Source: Chloroflexota bacterium
Lineage (GTDB): Bacteria > Chloroflexota > Dormibacteria > CF-121
Length of the DNA stretch: 5,090 bases
NCBI GenBank assembly: GCA_005882525.1
Contig: VBGO01000239.1
Span: 1-5,090, forward strand
Direction of reading: 5' to 3'
Position numbers and translations under genes: made by a program. Positions 1 to 4,166 of the stretch are shown piece after piece. Position 1 is the stretch's first letter. Each line of letters opens with the position of its first letter. The notes under the pieces are model-generated. The model saw only the letters and a program-made list of their open reading frames with translations, had not been told where the DNA came from and ran no database searches.

Positions 1-144
1 CAAGCTGTCGCCGATCGGAAGCGTGTGGATGGTTACGAAGATCGCGGCGTCGAGCTCCGCGGGGAGATGGGAAACGAGGGTGCTCAACGATTCGATCGCG
101 CCCGCGGATCCGCCGACCACAACGATATCGCGTGGCTCTGCCAC
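1..144 (-). CDS. CheB-type protein-glutamate methylesterase domain protein, partial (N-terminus only)
   Basis: The complement of 144 to 1 reads as 48 uninterrupted codons from a GTG start and leaves the window at the left edge. The peptide begins VAEPRDIVVVGGSAGAIESL and continues to a segment FVTIHTLPIGDSL. This matches the start of the CheB methylesterase domain: a hydrophobic strand, then a G-x-S-x-G nucleophile turn (Ser13), then a conserved His (His40) 27 residues later, close to the Ser-to-His spacing of enteric CheB. CheB enzymes remove methyl groups from, or deamidate, glutamyl side chains of chemoreceptors in the cytoplasm. An in-frame TAG four codons upstream of the GTG fixes the start and shows there is no N-terminal receiver domain, so this is a stand-alone methylesterase domain, unlike classical CheB. 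The catalytic Asp would lie outside the window. The ribosome binding site is weak. The role may be outside chemotaxis, since no other chemotaxis gene is visible. Confidence 0.8.
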   Translation of the reverse strand, partial: MAEPRDIVVVGGSAGAIESLSTLVSHLPAELDAAIFVTIHTLPIGDSL

Positions 145-243
145 AGTTTCACTCTAGGCGCCGGCCGTGCCGCGATCCAACCACGGCAACTGCGATTTGC
201 CGATTCTTTTGCGATCGGTCAAGCGTTTTCGCGTACGCCCGCT

Positions 244-1128
244 TCAGCCCGGCCTCGCGGCAGCGACGATGGCGGCGACGTGCTCGGGGGAACTGCCGCA
301 GCACCCGCCGACCACGCTTGCGCCAGCCTCGATGAAGCGCACGGCATACTCGGCCATTTCGGCCGGCCCCGTGTCATAGCGCGCCAGCTCACCAACCATC
401 CGAGGCAGTCCGGCGTTGGGTTTAATCCACAAGGGGATTCCCGCGTCCAGAGCTGCCAGCTCGGCGACGACCCGTTCCATGTCGGCGAGCGAGCGGCCGC
501 AGTTGGCGCCGATCGCGGCAACGCCCAACGGCCGAAGCGCCTCGACCATCTTCGTGGGGCTAAGACCCATCATCGTGTGAGTGCCCTGGTCAAAGCTGAA
601 GGAGACCACCAGCGGCAGGGTGCTGATCCGTCGAATCCCATCGATGGCGGCCAGCGCCTCCTCCAACGCAAAGAAGGTTTCCAGCAGGAGAAGGTCCACG
701 CCGCCAGCCTCAAGGGCGGCGGCCTGTTCGCCGAAGGCATCGGCAGCAGCGGCCGGCGTCAGCTCGCCGAACGGTTCCATCAGCATCCCGGTCGGCCCCA
801 TCGAGCCGGCCACCAGCACACCGTCTTTCGTCGCCGCCGCCCGGCGCGCCAGCTGTGCGGCTGCCCGATTCAACTCCGTTGCGCGGCCCGGATATCCGGA
901 TTCCCGCAGGCGCAGGGACGTCCCGCCGAAGGTATCGGTCAGGATGATGTCCGCACCCGCGTCGACAAAGGCGGTGTGAAGGGCGAGCACCTTGCCGGGT
1001 TCGTCGAATACCCAGTCTTCCGGCGCGACACCGATCCGCAGCCCCATCTGCTGATAGCTGGTGCCAGTGGCGCCGTCCCCGACCATGATCTGGCCCGCCT
1101 TCAGCCGATCGGTGAACCCCTTCGCCAT
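244..1128 (-). CDS. homocysteine S-methyltransferase family protein (MetH N-terminal-like, single domain)
   Basis: This 294-residue protein is a complete homocysteine-binding TIM-barrel domain (Hcy methyltransferase family, also the N-terminal module of cobalamin-dependent methionine synthase). Visible landmarks are DGATGT (18-23) after the first strand, TDTFGGTSLRL (64-74), GSMGPTG (108-114), LLLLETFF (146-153), and the three zinc ligands: Cys210 in GANC and Cys276-Cys277 in VGGCCGSSPEH near the C-terminus. These ligands activate the homocysteine thiolate for methylation to methionine. The IKPNAGLP segment resembles MetH-type rather than betaine-type members. There is no folate, cobalamin or activation domain, so the methyl donor is unknown; a separate corrinoid protein, S-methylmethionine or betaine are options. 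The start at 1128 is chosen over an in-frame ATG at 1161 because GGAGGG lies five bases upstream of it. It is cytoplasmic and may be cotranscribed with the CheB-like gene 99 bases downstream. Confidence 0.9.
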   Translation of the reverse strand: MAKGFTDRLKAGQIMVGDGATGTSYQQMGLRIGVAPEDWVFDEPGKVLALHTAFVDAGADIILTDTFGGTSLRLRESGYPGRATELNRAAAQLARRAAATKDGVLVAGSMGPTGMLMEPFGELTPAAAADAFGEQAAALEAGGVDLLLLETFFALEEALAAIDGIRRISTLPLVVSFSFDQGTHTMMGLSPTKMVEALRPLGVAAIGANCGRSLADMERVVAELAALDAGIPLWIKPNAGLPRMVGELARYDTGPAEMAEYAVRFIEAGASVVGGCCGSSPEHVAAIVAAARPG

Positions 1129-1133
1129 CGATG

Positions 1134-1139
1134 CCCTCC
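1134..1139 (-). promoter_or_regulatory. ribosome binding site of the homocysteine methyltransferase
   Basis: Read on the minus strand this is GGAGGG, five bases before the ATG at 1128-1126. It decides the start: the alternative ATG at 1161, 11 codons upstream, is preceded by a pyrimidine-rich stretch with no Shine-Dalgarno match. Confidence 0.75.
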
Positions 1140-1214
1140 GGGTCACGTATGCGTCGCCCATGACAAGGCGGTTAAGACTACATCTGCGAGCGGATCTGGG
1201 CGCATCATGACCGG

Positions 1215-2021
1215 GTGGCCGGGGTGGGGACGAAGTCGATCCTGCTCGTCGCGGGCCTTAGCGCCGCCGTCGGGCTTGCCCTTCTAACCCTTCAGCTGAA
1301 CAGCGGCTGCCCAACCTCCGAACGCACTCCGGCATGCACACGCATCCTGTTCATCGGCAACAGCTACACGACGGTGAACGACTTACCGAGCGTCTTCGCC
1401 AGCCTCGCCCGCTCGGGGGGCCATCGGGTGCAGACGGGTACAGCGGCGGTGGACGGTGCGACGCTCGACGACCATGCCGGCTCATCGACCACAGCAGCCA
1501 AGCTTGGCTCGGCCAGTTGGAACGTCGTCGTCCTCCAGGAGCAGAGCCAGATTCCATCGGTGGCGCAATTCCGTGAAACCCAGATGTATCCAGCGGCCCG
1601 CCGCCTCGTCGGCATGATTCGCAATCATGGTGCCCGACCGGTCTTCTACCTGACCTGGGCACGACGTGCCGGATGGCCCGAGAACGGAATGCCAGACTAT
1701 GGGAGCATGCAAGCATCGATCGATGAGGGATACCTCGCAATCGCCGCCGAGCAGCAAGCGACGATTGCACCGGTCGGCGTTGCCTGGTCGGCGATGGTCA
1801 ACCAGCCGGCGCCGCCCGTTCTCTGGCAAGACGACGGCAGCCACCCAACTGAAGCCGGCACCTACCTCGCAGCCTGCGTCTTCTACGCCACCATCTTCCG
1901 CGAGAGCCCGCGCGGTCTTGGATATCATTCGAGCCTCTCAGCGGATGAAGCTGCGAAGATACAGGAGGCCGCCGCCGAGACCGTGCTCGGTGATCCGGCG
2001 AAATGGCCACTCAAGGACTGA
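1215..2021 (+). CDS. SGNH/GDSL-type hydrolase with N-terminal signal/anchor segment
   Basis: The 268-residue protein starts with GTG. Lys7 is followed by a hydrophobic helix at about 9-28, which fits a signal peptide or membrane anchor; the segment before Cys32 (LNSGC) is not a canonical lipobox. The mature part begins RILFIGNSYT (43-52), the block I motif with nucleophile Ser50. VVVLQEQSQIP (104-114) resembles the central block of SGNH families of the DUF4886 kind. QDDGSHPTEAGTYLAACVFY (205-224) supplies the block V Asp207 and His210 of the catalytic triad. Members are esterases, acyl hydrolases or carbohydrate deacetylases, mostly acting outside the cytoplasm; the substrate cannot be told from sequence. 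The start is uncertain: GTG at 1224 is equally possible, and neither has a good ribosome binding site. An in-frame TAA at 1173 limits upstream extension. It is followed by a peroxiredoxin gene only nine bases after the stop, so the two are probably cotranscribed. Confidence 0.82.
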   Translation: MAGVGTKSILLVAGLSAAVGLALLTLQLNSGCPTSERTPACTRILFIGNSYTTVNDLPSVFASLARSGGHRVQTGTAAVDGATLDDHAGSSTTAAKLGSASWNVVVLQEQSQIPSVAQFRETQMYPAARRLVGMIRNHGARPVFYLTWARRAGWPENGMPDYGSMQASIDEGYLAIAAEQQATIAPVGVAWSAMVNQPAPPVLWQDDGSHPTEAGTYLAACVFYATIFRESPRGLGYHSSLSADEAAKIQEAAAETVLGDPAKWPLKD

Positions 2022-2030
2022 TGGTCCGAG

Positions 2031-2603
2031 ATGCTCCCCCAACCCGATCCTCTGCCCGACGACTTGCCGGCCCCGGCCGACGACGGAGCTGCCCAACACC
2101 TTGCGGGATTAACGCTACCCGGCCTCGTTCTGCAAGCCACTGAAGGCAACCCGGTCCGCCTCGACAGCGTCACCGCGGGACGCTGGGTGTTATTCGTCTA
2201 CCCGTCAACCGGCAAGCCCGGAGCGGACATACCGAAGGGTTGGAATGAGATCCCCGGCGCCCGCGGTTGCAGCCAGGAGGCCTGCAGCTTCCGGGACGGC
2301 CTGGCTGCGCTAAAGGCCGCGGGCGCGGAGCAAGTGGTCGCCCTGTCGACCGATCCGACCGAATATCAGCAGGCGCTCGTCCGTCGCCTGCATTTGCCCT
2401 ACCCGATGGTTTCAGATCCGAAGCGCTTGCTTGGGCGAGCCCTGGATCTGCCGACGTTCGAGGCGAACGGCCTGACGCTGTACAAACGTCTCACCATGAT
2501 CGTTCGAGGCGATACGATCGAGCATGTCTTCTACCCGATCTTCCCCCCGGACCGTCACGCCTCCGTGGTGCTGGACTGGTTCCTCAGCGAAGGCGCGGGC
2601 TAA
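2031..2603 (+). CDS. peroxiredoxin (BCP/PrxQ-like, AhpC/TSA superfamily)
   Basis: This 190-residue protein has a thioredoxin-fold peroxiredoxin core. After a Pro/Asp-rich N-terminal tail, RWVLFVYPSTGKPG (51-64) gives the beta strand and active-site loop. GARGCSQEACSFRD (76-89) carries the peroxidatic Cys80 and, five residues on, Cys85; this spacing matches the peroxidatic and resolving cysteines of bacterioferritin comigratory protein/PrxQ. QVVALSTDPTEYQQ (101-114), PYPMVSDP (123-130) and the C-terminal strand TMIVRGDTIEHVFYP (155-169) complete the fold. It would reduce hydroperoxides in the cytoplasm using thioredoxin-like donors; no export signal is visible. The loop between Pro58 and Cys80 is about 15 residues longer than in E. 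coli BCP. The ATG is nine bases after the hydrolase stop and in the same frame; the nearest purine-rich site (AAGGA, 2013-2017) is 13 bases away, so translation may depend on coupling. Its stop overlaps that of the convergent cupin gene. Confidence 0.9.
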   Translation: MLPQPDPLPDDLPAPADDGAAQHLAGLTLPGLVLQATEGNPVRLDSVTAGRWVLFVYPSTGKPGADIPKGWNEIPGARGCSQEACSFRDGLAALKAAGAEQVVALSTDPTEYQQALVRRLHLPYPMVSDPKRLLGRALDLPTFEANGLTLYKRLTMIVRGDTIEHVFYPIFPPDRHASVVLDWFLSEGAG

Positions 2604-3085
2604 TCCGGGGGAGGACCCAAGATCTCGATGCCGTACTTCGCGGCTACCGCGGCAATCCTGGCGACATCGGGCGGCTCTTGCGGCGGCAGGGTGCGCCGCG
2701 GAGCGGGTGATCCCAGTTCGCTGACGAACCGCTCGAAACCGGCGGGAAAGGTAAAGGTCAGCATGCGAGCGGCCGTTTCGCCTCGCACCTTGTAGGCGTG
2801 CGGCAGATCTTTCGGGAGAAACACCCAGGTTCCCGCGCTTCCGTGCAAGGCCTGGCCGTCGCAGACGAAGTCGACCTCCCCTTCGAGGATGTAGAAGCCC
2901 TCGTCTTCGCGGCGGTGGAGATGAAGCGGCGGGCCGAATCCTGCGGGAGCCAGTTGATCAAGGAAGGCAACGTTGCCGTTTCCGTCAGTCGTACCGGCCT
3001 TCCTGGTCATCAAGGTGCCGATAAACCACGTCGCGTCGCCCTGGCCCTCGTGTAGCACCACCGGTTTCGATGTCTGCCCTTTCAT
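2600..3085 (-). CDS. single-domain cupin protein
   Basis: This 161-residue protein is a small cupin. Motif 1 is complete: GFGPPLHLHRREDEGFYILEG at 49-69 provides His55, His57 and Glu62 with the spacing HxH-x4-E-x6-G. Motif 2, GTWVFLPKDLPHAYKV (85-100), provides the fourth metal ligand His96; the usual Gly after the Pro-x pair is Asp93. Such proteins bind iron, manganese or another divalent metal and include quercetin dioxygenase-like enzymes, isomerases and non-enzymatic binding proteins, so the reaction is not predictable. The C-terminal 40 residues form a Pro-rich linker and a short helix (VARIAAVAAKYGIEILGPP). The start at 3085 is favoured over a GTG at 3112 because GGAGGA precedes it by five bases. 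It is cytoplasmic, with no signal peptide. It is divergent from the sigma factor gene and shares a palindrome-bearing control region with it, so it may be a target of that sigma factor. Confidence 0.87.
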   Translation of the reverse strand: MKGQTSKPVVLHEGQGDATWFIGTLMTRKAGTTDGNGNVAFLDQLAPAGFGPPLHLHRREDEGFYILEGEVDFVCDGQALHGSAGTWVFLPKDLPHAYKVRGETAARMLTFTFPAGFERFVSELGSPAPRRTLPPQEPPDVARIAAVAAKYGIEILGPPPD

Positions 3086-3090
3086 GCGCT

Positions 3091-3096
3091 TCCTCC
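3091..3096 (-). promoter_or_regulatory. ribosome binding site of the cupin gene
   Basis: Read on the minus strand this is GGAGGA within GAGGAGGA, five bases before the ATG at 3085-3083. It sets the start there and argues against the GTG at 3112, nine codons upstream. Confidence 0.75.
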
Positions 3097-3111
3097 TCGT
3101 ACCTTTCGCCA

Positions 3112-3124
3112 CGCGACAGTCGCG
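3112..3124. repeat. 13-bp perfect palindrome (CGCGAC-A-GTCGCG), possible operator
   Basis: Two 6-base arms, CGCGAC and GTCGCG, are exact inverted copies around a single A. The element sits 26 bases upstream of the cupin start, inside the divergent cupin/sigma intergenic region, where a repressor or activator dimer could bind. No matching second copy was seen in the window, and in GC-rich DNA a chance palindrome is plausible, so the operator role is speculative. Confidence 0.35.
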
Positions 3125-3141
3125 GTCAGTCTAAGGCGGTT

Positions 3142-3151
3142 GCGCATGCGC
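3142..3151. repeat. 10-bp perfect palindrome (GCGCATGCGC) in the divergent promoter region
   Basis: A self-complementary decamer lies 17 bases from the 13-bp palindrome and roughly in the middle of the cupin/sigma intergenic region. It could be part of a regulator site serving both divergent genes. Its short length and GC-rich composition make chance occurrence quite possible. Confidence 0.25.
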
Positions 3152-3183
3152 TGGTTCGAAGCGCCCGAGTCTTCCCCGCGTTC

Positions 3184-3215
3184 TGTCACAAACCAAGGTC
3201 GTCGAAGCGTATATA
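3184..3215 (+). promoter_or_regulatory. candidate promoter of the ECF sigma factor operon
   Basis: TGTCACA (3184-3190) is followed after 17 bases by CGTATATA (3208-3215), directly upstream of the sigma gene. The first element resembles the TGTCACA -35 box remembered for some ECF sigma groups (ECF41), and the second contains a TATATA -10-like core. ECF genes are often autoregulated, so a self-recognised promoter is expected here. The -10 is not the classical CGTC at this spacing. A 6-base inverted repeat (GTCGTC at 3198-3203, GACGAC at 3217-3222) brackets the -10 and touches the ribosome binding site AGGA (3215-3218). No transcript start can be read from sequence. Confidence 0.35.
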
Positions 3216-3225
3216 GGACGACGGC

Positions 3226-3759
3226 ATGGAGCACGCCGCCGACCCGAATCTGGTTCGGGACGCGAGGCGCGGCGACGAAGCGGCCTTCACGTCGCTGCTG
3301 CGGCCCTTGCTCGAACCTGCCTACCGGCTGGCGGCAGGCATGCTCCAGGACCGGCAACTCGCGGAGGACGCGGTCCAGGAGGCGGCAGTGAAGGCGTGGC
3401 GCAAGATCAACCAGCTTCGCGAGGGCACCGGGATGCAGCCATGGTTCCTTGGCATCGTCGCGAACGAATGCCGGACCACCCGGCGCGGTCGCTGGTTGGG
3501 AGTGCTCAAGATCGACCCGGATCAGCGTGGCGCGCAGGCGGCGGATGACCAGGCTATCCGTGGCGTCGACCTGCGAAGCGCGCTCAAGCGACTGCGGCCG
3601 GAACAGCGTCTCGTCGTCGTGCTCTATTTCTATCTCGACCTGCCACTGGAAGAGATCGCGACCATCGCCGGCGCGTCATACGCCGCGGTCCGTGGGCGAC
3701 TCTATCGCGGCATCCGCGAGCTGCGAGCGGATTTTCCCATCGCGGAGGCCCAGGCGTGA
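3226..3759 (+). CDS. RNA polymerase ECF sigma factor (sigma-70 family)
   Basis: This 177-residue protein has the two-domain layout of an extracytoplasmic function sigma factor. Region 2 covers about 17-86: GDEAAFTSLL (16-25), the core-binding helix AEDAVQEAAVKAWRKI (46-61) and the -10-recognition helix PWFLGIVANECR (72-83). A variable linker follows (87-114), then region 4 at about 115-168 with LRPEQRLVVVLYFYLDLPLE (123-142) and the -35-recognition helix-turn-helix ending in AAVRGRLYRGIRELR (153-167). The length is typical, and there is no C-terminal extension of the SnoaL kind found in ECF41. AGGA seven bases before the ATG serves as ribosome binding site. The gene overlaps the next by four bases (GTGA), which implies cotranscription and coupled translation with a membrane protein that is probably its regulator. 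It would direct RNA polymerase to a stress or envelope regulon; the signal is unknown. Confidence 0.92.
   Translation: MEHAADPNLVRDARRGDEAAFTSLLRPLLEPAYRLAAGMLQDRQLAEDAVQEAAVKAWRKINQLREGTGMQPWFLGIVANECRTTRRGRWLGVLKIDPDQRGAQAADDQAIRGVDLRSALKRLRPEQRLVVVLYFYLDLPLEEIATIAGASYAAVRGRLYRGIRELRADFPIAEAQA
3744..3748 (+). promoter_or_regulatory. ribosome binding site of the membrane partner gene, inside the sigma coding sequence
   Basis: GGAGG lies seven bases before the GTG at 3756-3758, within the last codons of the sigma factor gene. It supports the GTG start and the GTGA stop-start overlap at 3756-3759. Confidence 0.7.
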
Positions 3760-4166
3760 ATCACGAAGACGCACTGCGAGGCGATATCCATGATGCGCTG
3801 GATCCGATCGCCGGCTCGACGCCGGACCTGATGCCGAGGATCGTGCAGCGGCTCCGTCCCGTGTCACGCCGCCGGCCGCTTGTGGCCATCGGACAGGTCG
3901 CGGCTGTCCTCGGGATCGGCCTGGTGGTCGCCGCCGTCGCCTTCTCATTGCATCGATCCCGAGTGGCACCACCGGGCGTGACGACCGCGCCGACGACGCC
4001 CATCATCGCCGGACCGGGCGCCAACAACGCCTGGCTCACGAGCCAGCAGTCAAGCAACAATGCCTACACAGGCGACATCGTGACCGGGATCGCAGCTGTA
4101 TGCCCTGTCGGATGGCGGGATCGACGTCTTCAGCGCGGTCGATGGTCACAAAGAGCGGACGATTAG
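3756..4166 (+). CDS. membrane-anchored partner of the ECF sigma factor (putative anti-sigma), 5' part before an apparent frameshift
   Basis: As written, the frame gives 136 residues from a GTG overlapping the sigma stop. Residues 1-39 are a cytoplasmic, mildly charged segment (MNHEDALRGDIHDALDPIAG then PDLMPRIVQRLRP). Residues 42-64 form one transmembrane helix (LVAIGQVAAVLGIGLVVAAV core) preceded by SRRR, so the C-terminal side should lie outside. Residues 68-100 are a Pro/Thr/Ser/Asn-rich linker. Up to Gly111 (4086-4088) the sequence looks native. After that it turns Arg/Trp-rich and meets TAG at 4164, while the next frame opens into a propeller domain. Removing one G from GGG at 4086-4088 joins the two as DIVTG-SQLYALSDGG. 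No HxxxCxxC zinc anti-sigma motif is present. Anti-sigma function is inferred from gene order and topology only. The real product is most likely the fusion with the following entry, at least 444 residues. Confidence 0.7.
   Translation: MNHEDALRGDIHDALDPIAGSTPDLMPRIVQRLRPVSRRRPLVAIGQVAAVLGIGLVVAAVAFSLHRSRVAPPGVTTAPTTPIIAGPGANNAWLTSQQSSNNAYTGDIVTGIAAVCPVGWRDRRLQRGRWSQRADD

Noticed and set aside
27..31. Possible lipoprotein nature of the SGNH hydrolase (residues before Cys32)
   Set aside because: LNSGC lacks the small or aliphatic residue required at -3 of a lipobox, so a signal peptide or membrane anchor is preferred. The numbers given here are residue positions near 1293-1310 of the window.
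145..243. Terminator or promoter between the methyltransferase and the CheB-like gene
   Set aside because: Only a 5-bp stem (CCGAT/ATCGG, loop of nine) and a weak TTGACC were seen. No T-run follows and no -10 is at correct spacing, so neither could be supported.
1129..1161. Longer N-terminus of the homocysteine methyltransferase starting at ATG 1161
   Set aside because: There is no ribosome binding site before 1161, whereas GGAGGG precedes the ATG at 1128. The extra 11 residues are not part of the conserved domain.
25..1287. 420-codon plus-strand open frame
   Set aside because: It is antisense to the homocysteine methyltransferase and the CheB-like gene. The peptide is rich in Arg/Gly/His with no recognisable motifs, typical of an antisense frame in GC-rich DNA.
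1351..1928. Minus-strand open frames of 86-148 codons within the SGNH hydrolase gene
   Set aside because: They are antisense to a gene with clear catalytic motifs, and their products are Arg/Ser-rich with no family resemblance.
2019..2021. TGA as a recoded sense codon joining hydrolase and peroxiredoxin
   Set aside because: TGA also ends the homocysteine methyltransferase and sigma genes in sensible places, and there is no sign of recoding or a selenocysteine element. Two separate proteins explain the data.
3086..3112. Longer N-terminus of the cupin starting at GTG 3112
   Set aside because: The strong GGAGGA site lies inside this extension and points to the ATG at 3085. The extra residues are only basic and unstructured.
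4081..4090. Programmed +1 frameshift
   Set aside because: There is no in-frame stop or known slippery codon at the shift point, and a single extra G in a GGG run explains it more simply. It is kept only as a minor possibility.
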